7,605 nucleotides of DNA from Candidatus Thorarchaeota archaeon. GTDB lineage: Archaea > Asgardarchaeota > Thorarchaeia > Thorarchaeales > Thorarchaeaceae. Each line of letters opens with the position of its first letter. The stretch's first letter is position 1. The notes under the pieces are model-generated. The model saw only the letters and a list, made by a program, of their open reading frames with translations. It was not told where the DNA came from and ran no database searches. Below, in pieces: positions 1 through 5,874 of the stretch. Where the stretch lies: positions 1 through 7,605 of the forward strand of contig DAOWDY010000016.1 of the NCBI GenBank assembly GCA_030638785.1, in the 5' to 3' direction. Made by a program: the position numbers and the translations under genes.

Positions 1-924
1 CAGGTAATTGCAGATGTCAAAGATGGATCTACATTGAAACCAGTGTTTGGTGCATCACTTCTAGTAGAAGTGAGCCGTGGATGTGGTCATTCTTGTAAAT
101 TCTGTCTTGTGGGTCATATATGTCGACCAAGACGAGTCAGATCTATTCGAAAGTTGAAATTAATAATTGAAGAGGGTTTAGAGGCAACTCCAGTTAGGAA
201 GATATCTTTGATAGCATCATCCCTTGGAGACCTCGATAATCTTGAGGAATTGGCTTCATGGATTATTGAAAAGGACCTACAGCTTTCAACACCATCACTT
301 CGGGCGGATCGAGTCACTCCAAATCTACTCAAGATACTGAAGATGGGAGGTCAGAAGACTCTGACAATTGCTCCAGAAACAGGTTCCTCTGAACTGCGAA
401 GAAAAATGGGAAAAGGACTTACCGATGAGGCAATCTTCGATGCCGCTCAGGCTGCAAAGGATACTGGTTTCAAGTCCATTAAAGCCTACTTCATTATTGG
501 CCTTCCTGATGAAACTGATGAGGATGTTCTAGCCCTTGGAGAAATGGTAAAGCAGATTGCTGAACAGACTGGTCTGAGAACAATAGCAAGCGTTAATCCA
601 TTCATTCCGAAGGCACATACACGATGGGAACGTGAGGCGCAGCCCTCACTTGAGAAACTCAGAGCTCGGATAAAACTGGTTGAGAAGAGTCTGCATAATG
701 TACCACGGACCATCGTAGAAACTCTAGATCCGAGAAGTGCCCGTATTCAGGCGTCCTTATCAATTGGAGACCGTTCCTTGGGAGCAGTGATCATGGTTGC
801 AGCTGAGTATGGTGGATTCGGAGGGTGGAGAAGAGCAGAGAAAGAAACTGGCATCAAGTTTTTTGAAATCGCCAATGACAAGGACCGTCTTGCAGGAAAT
901 CTTCCATGGAAGTTCATTTGTTAA
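1..924 (+). CDS. Radical SAM protein, B12-binding type (5' end cut by window edge)
   Basis: This is the C-terminal part of a radical SAM enzyme. The frame is open from base 1, and the first possible start (TTG at 34) lies only 16 codons before the cluster motif, so the true start is outside the window and the usual N-terminal domain is missing from view. The cysteines of the CxxxCxxC motif (CGHSCKFC) are encoded at 82-84, 94-96 and 103-105; they would bind the 4Fe-4S cluster that cleaves S-adenosylmethionine. Further family blocks are PSLRAD, GQKTLTIAPE (substrate-barrel strands), YFIIGLPDETDED and SVNPFIPKAHT. These resemble the archaeal and bacterial COG1032-type proteins that carry an N-terminal cobalamin-binding domain. 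The substrate cannot be told from the sequence. The protein ends at LPWKFIC, where relatives as I remember them continue past an LPW-x-x-ID block, so the C-terminus looks short. The family call is firm; the specific function is unknown. Confidence 0.9.
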   Translation, partial: QVIADVKDGSTLKPVFGASLLVEVSRGCGHSCKFCLVGHICRPRRVRSIRKLKLIIEEGLEATPVRKISLIASSLGDLDNLEELASWIIEKDLQLSTPSLRADRVTPNLLKILKMGGQKTLTIAPETGSSELRRKMGKGLTDEAIFDAAQAAKDTGFKSIKAYFIIGLPDETDEDVLALGEMVKQIAEQTGLRTIASVNPFIPKAHTRWEREAQPSLEKLRARIKLVEKSLHNVPRTIVETLDPRSARIQASLSIGDRSLGAVIMVAAEYGGFGGWRRAEKETGIKFFEIANDKDRLAGNLPWKFIC

Positions 925-925
925 A

Positions 926-937
926 ATAATTTATATC
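926..937 (+). promoter_or_regulatory. TATA-like box upstream of the 1026 gene
   Basis: The sequence AATAATTTATATC lies just after the radical SAM stop codon, with core TTTATAT at 930-936. An archaeal TATA box here would place the transcription start near 958-962, giving a leader of about 65 nt before the ATG at 1026. The same TTATATC core recurs before the 1526 gene and, on the minus strand, before the uracil-DNA glycosylase. The call rests on sequence and position only. Confidence 0.45.
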
Positions 938-1014
938 CGCCAGCAAAGCTTTCTTAAGAGAAATCGCGGGAAGTGTATTCAGGTAGACACCAACTGTTGA
1001 TTGCCTAGCAATCT

Positions 1015-1020
1015 GGTGAT
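1015..1020 (+). promoter_or_regulatory. Ribosome binding site of the 1026 gene
   Basis: GGTGAT matches part of the archaeal anti-Shine-Dalgarno complement GGAGGTGAT and ends five bases before the ATG at 1026. It supports that start over the later in-frame ATG at 1095. It also shows that this transcript has a leader, unlike several genes on the other strand. Confidence 0.55.
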
Positions 1021-1025
1021 GCTCC

Positions 1026-1367
1026 ATGAGTGAAGACGAAGAATTTCGTAAATCGTTTCCTGCTCTCAGTAGAGAATTGGAAACGGAAAAAACCATGGAA
1101 TACAAAATAGACGGAGTCCGTACAATGTCCGAAGAACCCGAGGAAAAATCAGCAGATGCTGGGACCTTTCTGCCCAATGCCATTGACTACATCAGAAGAT
1201 GCGATACTGTTCCTCAGGCCATTGAGATTGTCGATTATATGGTCAATCGCGGTGAATTAACAACCACAGATGCCAATACCATCAAGAAGCAGTTGAAGGC
1301 AGATGGCCTTCGAAGCTTTGGTGCCAAGAAAGAAAAAGATCACTATTCACATCATGGCGTGGAATAG
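1026..1367 (+). CDS. Small conserved archaeal protein, DUF2095-like
   Basis: A 113-residue soluble protein, rich in charged residues, with no signal peptide or membrane segment. The N-terminal part (about residues 5-36) has EFRKSFPALSRELE followed by KIDGVR. A low-complexity acidic stretch follows (about 35-45). The C-terminal half reads DYIRRCDTVPQAIEIVDYM, then NRGELT, and ends with LRSFGAKKEKDHY. From memory this two-block layout (FPxLxxE and IDGVR, then FIRRC, EIIDYLxxRGE and LRSFGxKKxxxxY) matches archaeal DUF2095 proteins, whose function is unknown. I could not check this by search. The second half is predicted to be helical and could be a small helix-turn-helix or protein-binding fold, which is inference. 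The ATG start has a well-placed ribosome binding site. The gene stands alone between two TATA-like boxes and is probably monocistronic. Confidence 0.8.
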   Translation: MSEDEEFRKSFPALSRELETEKTMEYKIDGVRTMSEEPEEKSADAGTFLPNAIDYIRRCDTVPQAIEIVDYMVNRGELTTTDANTIKKQLKADGLRSFGAKKEKDHYSHHGVE

Positions 1368-1437
1368 TAGCTAATCATTGTTTGAGATTCATATACTTGA
1401 TATCCCTAAAATATGCACTTACTTGTTCTTGAAGGTG

Positions 1438-1445
1438 CTTATATC
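1438..1445 (+). promoter_or_regulatory. TATA-like box upstream of the 1526 gene
   Basis: CTTATATC lies in the 158-base gap (1368-1525) between two plus-strand genes. It would start transcription near 1467-1470 and give a leader of about 57 nt before the ATG at 1526. The rest of the gap holds a run of six G at 1482-1487 and nothing else I can name: no tRNA, clear hairpin or short gene. Confidence 0.4.
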
Positions 1446-1513
1446 ATAGACATGACCACATAGAACTGGATACTTGCTTGTGGGGGGTCAAAGGCAGTAT
1501 ACACCATCTGTTT

Positions 1514-1522
1514 GAGGGCGAT
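1514..1522 (+). promoter_or_regulatory. Possible ribosome binding site deciding the 1526 start
   Basis: GAGGGCGAT is an imperfect match to the anti-Shine-Dalgarno complement GGAGGTGAT and lies three bases before the ATG at 1526. It favours that ATG over the in-frame TTG at 1478, which has no such sequence before it. Confidence 0.4.
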
Positions 1523-1525
1523 ATA

Positions 1526-2425
1526 ATGTCTAAGAAGAGGGAGAAAAGAAAGAAGCGGTTCACTACTCCAGATTTTGAAAAGATCCAGAAGATGATATCT
1601 CCAGACCTTCAGGTCTATGAATTCAAAGAATGGCAGAAGGCATGCAAGGCCTTTGGGCCTGTTCATTACAACAAAGAAACCCGAAAAGAATGGTTTGACA
1701 AGAATAAATCCGGATTAGATGCTGCAAGAGAGATTGTTGAATTCATAGACTCATGGACAGAGAATCTAAGGAAGAATAGTGATTTTGCAATTTATACCTC
1801 ATCAGCTATCAAAGATGGTATTATTCTGGTGATTAGAAAACAACAAGAAAGGAGAGGAATGGAACTCGGTAAAGTAAATGCAGTCAAACTTGCGGGCTTT
1901 AAGACCCTCATTAAATGGGCTGATAACCCGACAGAACTCGAACATGGACCCTATAGAGGAGCATCAACGATACCAGAAGGTGCAGAGAAAAGACCTTCAA
2001 GAAAGACCAAGGCAACACGGAAGAAGATCAAAGGCAAGTATTGCCCGCCGACAGTAAGATTGGTTGATGACTATTTTCTAGTCAATGATAATCGCATCCT
2101 GCTCACAATTACTCTGGAGAATTCTATTCTTCATCCATACCAGAATATCGTCTTAGAATTGGATGTGGATGAGAGATTATCAGTTGTCGGAGTCAAACCA
2201 TTTCCATGGTCACCACGAACAAACAGAATTCCTGTGGGATTCCTTGCTGCTTCTCTAGACAGTTCAATCTCGAAGCTGACTATTGAGGTAAGCCTGAATA
2301 TAATTGATCCAGCTCCAGAATACACCATAGGGGGCCTAGTTCATTATGATGATACTGACAAAGGAATCTCAGTAAGTCTTGGGCTTGAAACGACTATCAT
2401 TAAACTGCAATCTGACATCCTCTAG
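1526..2425 (+). CDS. Two-domain protein of unknown function with C-terminal beta-sandwich-like domain
   Basis: I do not recognise this protein as a named family. The frame is open back to a TTG at 1478, but the ATG at 1526 has a Shine-Dalgarno-like sequence and begins a lysine- and arginine-rich N-terminus (MSKKREKRKKRF), so I chose it (299 residues). Residues about 10-150 look like a mixed helical domain with FKEWQKACKAFGPVHY and AREIVEFIDSW. A strongly basic linker (about 154-171) follows. Residues about 175-299 alternate short hydrophobic strands: VRLVDDYFLVNDNRILLTIT, a long NIVLELDVDERLSV strand, VGFL, and TIGGLVHYDDTDKGISVSL. This strand order resembles a beta-sandwich domain (VTYKD near the end) that I associate with Asgard archaeal proteins, but that link is inference. 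There is no signal peptide or membrane helix, so it is probably cytoplasmic. The basic tail and linker could bind nucleic acid. The stop codon overlaps that of the convergent gene. Confidence 0.75.
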   Translation: MSKKREKRKKRFTTPDFEKIQKMISPDLQVYEFKEWQKACKAFGPVHYNKETRKEWFDKNKSGLDAAREIVEFIDSWTENLRKNSDFAIYTSSAIKDGIILVIRKQQERRGMELGKVNAVKLAGFKTLIKWADNPTELEHGPYRGASTIPEGAEKRPSRKTKATRKKIKGKYCPPTVRLVDDYFLVNDNRILLTITLENSILHPYQNIVLELDVDERLSVVGVKPFPWSPRTNRIPVGFLAASLDSSISKLTIEVSLNIIDPAPEYTIGGLVHYDDTDKGISVSLGLETTIIKLQSDIL

Positions 2426-3129
2426 GATTTTCTTGCAAGATGTTCAACGATGTTTCTAACATTGTCTAAGTCTGCCCAGCTCGAGATTTCTGAGTAGGAA
2501 TCTTGTTGATTGTGAGCATACGTGGCAAGAATTCTCAATAAATCGCCCTTGAACCCTGCAATTCCATGTATCTTCTGACCTGCAGACGAAAGGTCCTTGA
2601 CAATTTCTGCATTGCATGGAAGACTCAATAGATTGTCACCTGTTGTCTTCTTTCCGAACGCGATTATACTTCCCTTGATCTCATCCTGCCAATTCTCTTC
2701 CAAAGCATTGCGATAGTTTGAGCCTAACGCTACGTAAGACAGCTCGTACTTATCATTACAAATCTTGTCAAAATCATCACGAATTGATAGAAGAGATGAA
2801 CGTTGCCGAATCTCGGATTTTCTCATTCCACTGAAACTGCACTCATAAGGAGGAATGATATCATTCTCTTCTAGTATCCCGAACCCAGCAGATATGATGT
2901 ACAGAGCGACCTGCACCCCCTTAATTTTCCGAAGAAAGTCGACTGCGCCGACAAGCTCCCTAGATTGGTTCCCAGTGTACATATCTCTCGCCTTACAGGT
3001 CAATCCTGATAGTTTACTGACCCACTCATCCATCTGGGACTTCTCAATCAAATCGCTACACGTAGGAGCCTCTGGACTAGAGAATCGCTTTCGCTTCCCA
3101 CAACTACCTATCACAAGAACCCTCATCAT
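2422..3129 (-). CDS. YaaA/DUF6884-like protein
   Basis: About 235 residues, soluble. The N-terminus has RVLVIGSCGKRKR, then ARDMYTG, then LYIISAGFGILEEND, then IPPYECSFSGM. The order SC-x-K-x-K, A-x-x-x-Y-x-G, ISAGFG-L, D and PPYE matches the DUF6884/YaaA-like group as I know it (S..K, then a Tyr block, then SA.yGL, then PY). The biochemistry is not settled for most members; YaaA itself is linked to peroxide stress and DNA binding. The C-terminal third is less conserved-looking and helical. The open frame reaches a GTG at 3159, but a TATA-like box at 3149-3157 would then lie inside the coding region. The paired ATG codons at 3129 and 3126 sit 24-27 nt from that box and directly precede the conserved RVLVIG strand, so I place the start there. 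The gene lies downstream of subunit B on the same strand but has its own promoter-like sequence. Nothing nearby suggests a defence island. Confidence 0.75.
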   Translation of the reverse strand: MMRVLVIGSCGKRKRFSSPEAPTCSDLIEKSQMDEWVSKLSGLTCKARDMYTGNQSRELVGAVDFLRKIKGVQVALYIISAGFGILEENDIIPPYECSFSGMRKSEIRQRSSLLSIRDDFDKICNDKYELSYVALGSNYRNALEENWQDEIKGSIIAFGKKTTGDNLLSLPCNAEIVKDLSSAGQKIHGIAGFKGDLLRILATYAHNQQDSYSEISSWADLDNVRNIVEHLARKS

Positions 3130-3148
3130 ACTGTCAACTGAATATTTG

Positions 3149-3157
3149 AATATTAAC
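3149..3157 (-). promoter_or_regulatory. TATA-like box of the YaaA/DUF6884-like gene
   Basis: Read on the minus strand this is GTTAATATT, within an AT-rich run (3141-3157). Its centre is about 24 nt before the ATG at 3129 and 27 before the ATG at 3126, the spacing expected for a leaderless archaeal transcript. No Shine-Dalgarno sequence precedes either ATG. An AGAGGT at 3161-3166 is only one base from the upstream GTG, too close to work well. Confidence 0.4.
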
Positions 3158-3212
3158 ACAACCTCTTTTCCACTATCAGAAAATGTGCTCCATTGACGAA
3201 GTCGCTACAGTC

Positions 3213-4613
3213 CTATGAGGGGTTGTAAGCACCACGTTCTTTCGCCCAAGTGATGGTTTCGGGATCGCACCTTTTGAGCTCTCGCTCTGGGAATTCGCTG
3301 AGAAGATTCCAGCCAATGTCAAGGGTCTGTTCGAATGATCTGTCCTCAAACTCGCCCTGCCCAATGAACTCTTCCTCAAAGCGGTCAGCAAACTTGAGAT
3401 ATTTCTGATCACGATCAGTCAGTGCCTCTGAACCAACAACTGCTACTAGGTCACGTAGGTCACGACCTTCTGAATAACCATAGTATAGTTGTGCTTGGAT
3501 TTCTTTGTGGTCGAATCGGGTCATTCCCTCGCCAATTCCCTCTTTCATCAGCCTGCTGAGTGATGGACCAGGGTCAATTGGTGGGTATATTCCTCTTCTG
3601 TGTAGACTTCTTCCAACAATGGTCTGACCCTCTGTGATATACCCGGTTAGATCAGGAATGGGATGGGTCATGTCATCCTGAGGCATTGAGAGGATAGGCA
3701 TCTGTGTGATTGTGCCATTTCTTCCTTTGATACGGCCTGCACGCTCATAGATTAGACTTAGGTCAGTGTATAGATAACCTGGGTAGCCACGCCGACCGGG
3801 GATTTCAGAACGTGCTGCACTAATCTCTCGTAGCGCCTCTGCATAATTGGTCATATCTGTAAGAATAACAAGTACGTGCATGTCAGATTCGTATGCAAGG
3901 TACTCTGCAGCAGTTAGTGTTGCTCTTGGTGTAATGATTCGCTCAATTGCAGGATCGTCTGCAAGATTCAAGAAGAGGGTTGTGTGTTCAAGCGCACCCG
4001 TTTCCTCGAATGAGTTGATAAAGTATTGAGCCTCGGTTGCTGTGATTCCCATTGCTCCGAATACGATAGCGAAATCTCCTTCCTCACCCGGAATCTTTGC
4101 TTGGCGGACAATTTGGGCTGCAATTCGATTATGGGGAAGTCCAGAGCCAGAAAATATTGGCAGTTTCTGACCTCTTACTAGAGTGTTAAGGCCGTCAATC
4201 ACAGACAGTCCAGTCTGAATTGGCTGTCGCGGATATTGTCGTGCATATGGATTGATGGGAGATCCATAGATATCCCAATGGTCCTCTGCAGTGAGTGGAG
4301 GTCCTTTGTCTAATGGATTTCCTGCACCATCTAGGACTCTTCCTAGAATCTCGGTGGAAACTGGCAGTCGCATTGTTTCACCAGTAAAACGAACTGCAGT
4401 AACATCAGCATCCAGACCTCTTGTGCCCTCGAACACTTGGATGACAGCACGTCCACGTCCTGTTTCAAGTACAGTACCAGTCAGGAGTTCACCATTCGGT
4501 GCTCTGATCTTTACCACTTCGTTGTAAGCCACATTGTGTGTACTATCGACAATCAGCAAGGGACCGCTGACATCGGTCACTGTTCGGTATTCAATGGAAG
4601 ATTCCTTTGTCAT
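3213..4613 (-). CDS. atpB: A-type ATP synthase subunit B (non-catalytic)
   Basis: Subunit B of the archaeal A1AO ATP synthase, which alternates with subunit A in the A3B3 head and holds the non-catalytic nucleotide sites. At 466 residues it has the usual full length. The N-terminal beta-barrel (about 8-78) contains VSGPLLIVD and NGELLTGTVLE. The nucleotide-binding domain follows, with LGRVLDGAGNPLD (90-102) and INPYARQYPRQPIQTGLSVID (120-140). At 155-162 the sequence is SGSGLPHN, lacking the Walker A GKT, as is normal for B subunits. LVILTDMTNYAEALREIS (248-265) and ARSEIPGRRGYPGYLYTDLS (267-286) are strongly diagnostic, and the C-terminal helical domain follows. The ATG start fits the family N-terminus. 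Only a weak ribosome binding site (AGGCGGAT) precedes it. Subunit A is not adjacent: a glycosylase and a membrane-protein gene lie between them, and no D gene follows. Confidence 0.98.
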   Translation of the reverse strand: MTKESSIEYRTVTDVSGPLLIVDSTHNVAYNEVVKIRAPNGELLTGTVLETGRGRAVIQVFEGTRGLDADVTAVRFTGETMRLPVSTEILGRVLDGAGNPLDKGPPLTAEDHWDIYGSPINPYARQYPRQPIQTGLSVIDGLNTLVRGQKLPIFSGSGLPHNRIAAQIVRQAKIPGEEGDFAIVFGAMGITATEAQYFINSFEETGALEHTTLFLNLADDPAIERIITPRATLTAAEYLAYESDMHVLVILTDMTNYAEALREISAARSEIPGRRGYPGYLYTDLSLIYERAGRIKGRNGTITQMPILSMPQDDMTHPIPDLTGYITEGQTIVGRSLHRRGIYPPIDPGPSLSRLMKEGIGEGMTRFDHKEIQAQLYYGYSEGRDLRDLVAVVGSEALTDRDQKYLKFADRFEEEFIGQGEFEDRSFEQTLDIGWNLLSEFPERELKRCDPETITWAKERGAYNPS

Positions 4614-4703
4614 CGCACAATCCGCCTAAGGTTGGATATGCAACCCATAGACGCGAACTACTTGTTCTGCGTTTTAAGAGTTACGAAGTGTATTCAGCGC
4701 GTC
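4614..4703. other. Intergenic region before subunit B, with candidate promoter
   Basis: These 90 bases separate the membrane-protein gene from subunit B. On the minus strand CTTAAAAC (4672-4679) is a weak TATA candidate that would give a leader of about 35-40 nt; GCATATCC (4633-4640) is a second weak one that would give a leaderless start. Neither is strong, so read-through from upstream remains possible. The plus-strand sequence TTAAGAG (4674-4680) plus GAAGTGTATTCAG (4685-4697) is also found near 954-982. Confidence 0.35.
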
Positions 4704-5222
4704 CTAAAACCATGGTGCGATGTGTAAAAATGCAAGAATTGGTGCGAAAATCAGTGCTCTTACAATGAGGGAATGCCCTCGTGACCTTAAATCGCCTGAT
4801 GTCGGGGTGAAGTAGAGTATCGCTCCGACAACTATGCACGTGGCAGCGACAAAATCGCCGAGAATAAGCAAAACTGCAACAAGTTCAGCCTGATAGATAC
4901 CGAAGAGCCCATACCAAGTAGCAGTAGCACTCTCAAAAGTTAGTACACCTATTCCTGCGGCACTAGCAAAAGATGTGGCAATGGTGGGACCAGCGATATA
5001 CAAAGCGATGCCTAGAATTACTAGTGTTTTGGATAAACCATCGTATAGACCTGTGGCATAAACCATGAAGCCAATGAGAATAAGTATCAGATAGCCATTG
5101 ATTGCAAAAGCATACACAAGATTCAGGATGACCTCCATGGCTTCAAGCCACTCCGGAATAGGGGTGACATCGAAGGGATTCTGAAGTAATGCCATAGTTG
5201 CACTAGGATCCATTAGCCTCAC
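4704..5222 (-). CDS. Four-helix integral membrane protein of unknown function
   Basis: I do not recognise this 172-residue protein. The first ~30 residues are polar (DPSATMALLQNPFDVTPIPE), with no typical cleavable signal peptide. Four hydrophobic stretches follow at about 31-58, 64-94, 112-139 and 151-170. A short positively charged loop (DLRSRGH, 144-150) lies before the last, and the chain ends at PWF. Acidic residues E113 and D123 fall in or near the third stretch. The GTG at 5222 is about 26 nt from a TATA-like box, which supports a leaderless GTG start; the ATG at 5213 is the alternative. It lies between the glycosylase and subunit B. Position beside ATP synthase genes suggests a membrane partner of that enzyme. 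However, it lacks the glycine-rich repeated hairpins of the proteolipid ring and is too short for subunit I, so this is only a guess. Confidence 0.8.
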   Translation of the reverse strand: MRLMDPSATMALLQNPFDVTPIPEWLEAMEVILNLVYAFAINGYLILILIGFMVYATGLYDGLSKTLVILGIALYIAGPTIATSFASAAGIGVLTFESATATWYGLFGIYQAELVAVLLILGDFVAATCIVVGAILYFTPTSGDLRSRGHSLIVRALIFAPILAFLHIAPWF

Positions 5223-5243
5223 GAAAATGAATCAGTGAAGCAC

Positions 5244-5251
5244 AATATAAT
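5244..5251 (-). promoter_or_regulatory. TATA-like box of the membrane-protein gene
   Basis: ATTATATT on the minus strand lies in the 35-base gap after the glycosylase stop codon. Its centre is about 26 nt before the GTG at 5222, matching leaderless archaeal promoters. This suggests the membrane-protein gene can be transcribed on its own. Confidence 0.5.
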
Positions 5252-5257
5252 CGCCAC

Positions 5258-5809
5258 TCAAACTAATTCTTGCTTCAACTTAACAAAGTCCTCTCTCATC
5301 ACATCTTTGAGTGAAGGATTTCTTAATGCGGCTGCAGGATGGTAGCTCATGAAGTAAGTCCGACCATTTGCCTCATAGAATCGTCCGTGTGCATCACCGA
5401 GCTTCCAGGGACCAATAAGATTGGAGATTGCTACTCCACCAACCAATACTATCACTTGTGGATTAATAACCTCAATTTGCTTCTCAAGATAGGGCTTACA
5501 TGCCAGAACCTCGGATTTGTGTGGTGTTCGATTCTTTGGAGGGCGGGACTTCAGAATAGACGTGATAAAGACATCATCCTCAGAGAGACCTATCTCCTTG
5601 ATGAGCGCTCTGAGAAGTTTGCCTGACCTACCTACAAAAGGACGTCCAGTTTCATCTTCTCTGGCTCCAGGAGCCTCTCCAATAAAAATGACTTTCGCAT
5701 CTACCGGCCCCTCTCCAGGAACTGCATTTGTACGTGATTCATGCAGGACGCACTTCGTGCAAGATGTAATCTCGCTATGTATACGCTGGAGTGTTCTTTC
5801 TCGTGTCAT
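5258..5809 (-). CDS. Uracil-DNA glycosylase, family 4 (Fe-S type)
   Basis: A base-excision repair enzyme that removes uracil, mainly from deaminated cytosine, in DNA. At 183 residues it is close to the short end of family 4. Motif 1 is GEAPGAREDETGRPFVG (44-60) and motif 2 is YHPAA (156-160), the pair typical of family 4 (UDGa). Family 4 enzymes hold a 4Fe-4S cluster through Cx2C near the N-terminus and two later cysteines. Here CTKC supplies C17 and C20, and CKPYL supplies C104. The remaining ligand, usually in KCRPP, is replaced by serine in LKSRPPKNR (S88, codon at 5546-5548). The ATG start directly precedes the conserved helix and is about 29 nt from a TATA-like box. It lies between the ATP synthase A gene and a membrane-protein gene, with no evident functional tie to either. 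The family call is firm; the state of the cluster is uncertain. Confidence 0.95.
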   Translation of the reverse strand: MTRERTLQRIHSEITSCTKCVLHESRTNAVPGEGPVDAKVIFIGEAPGAREDETGRPFVGRSGKLLRALIKEIGLSEDDVFITSILKSRPPKNRTPHKSEVLACKPYLEKQIEVINPQVIVLVGGVAISNLIGPWKLGDAHGRFYEANGRTYFMSYHPAAALRNPSLKDVMREDFVKLKQELV

Positions 5810-5834
5810 CTTCTTGATAGCATAATCTCACTGA

Positions 5835-5842
5835 GATATAAA
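5835..5842 (-). promoter_or_regulatory. TATA-like box of the uracil-DNA glycosylase gene
   Basis: TTTATATC on the minus strand is the strongest TATA match in the window. It lies in the 65-base gap after subunit A, about 29 nt before the ATG at 5809. No Shine-Dalgarno sequence precedes that ATG. A leaderless or nearly leaderless transcript is likely, which would make the glycosylase independent of the ATP synthase promoter. Confidence 0.55.
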
Positions 5843-5874
5843 CCACTTCCATGGTTCAATGTGAGTATATTTTC

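Noticed and set aside
797..1000. Plus-strand open frame overlapping the end of the radical SAM gene
   Set aside because: Most of it lies inside the radical SAM coding sequence in another frame, its translation resembles nothing conserved, and it runs through the TATA-like box of the next gene.
1368..1525. Possible RNA gene or structured leader in the longest intergenic gap
   Set aside because: No tRNA-like arms, strong hairpin or repeat could be found by eye; only a TATA-like box, a run of six G and a ribosome binding site stand out.
3159..3161. GTG at 3157-3159 as the start of the YaaA/DUF6884-like gene
   Set aside because: The AGAGGT before it is only one base away, and the TATA-like box that best fits the gene would lie within the extra residues, which are not part of the conserved strand.
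4437..4727. Plus-strand open frame across the start of the subunit B gene
   Set aside because: It is antisense to subunit B and the end of the membrane-protein gene, has no convincing ribosome binding site and no recognisable domain.
4704..5222. Membrane protein as the proteolipid (K/c) subunit of the ATP synthase
   Set aside because: Four hydrophobic segments and nearby ATP synthase genes suggested it, but the glycine-rich, internally repeated hairpins and the regular carboxylate pattern of proteolipids are absent.
4614..5874. Mobile element carrying the glycosylase and membrane-protein genes between A and B
   Set aside because: I see no transposase, integrase, terminal inverted repeats or flanking direct repeats, and base composition looks like the neighbours.
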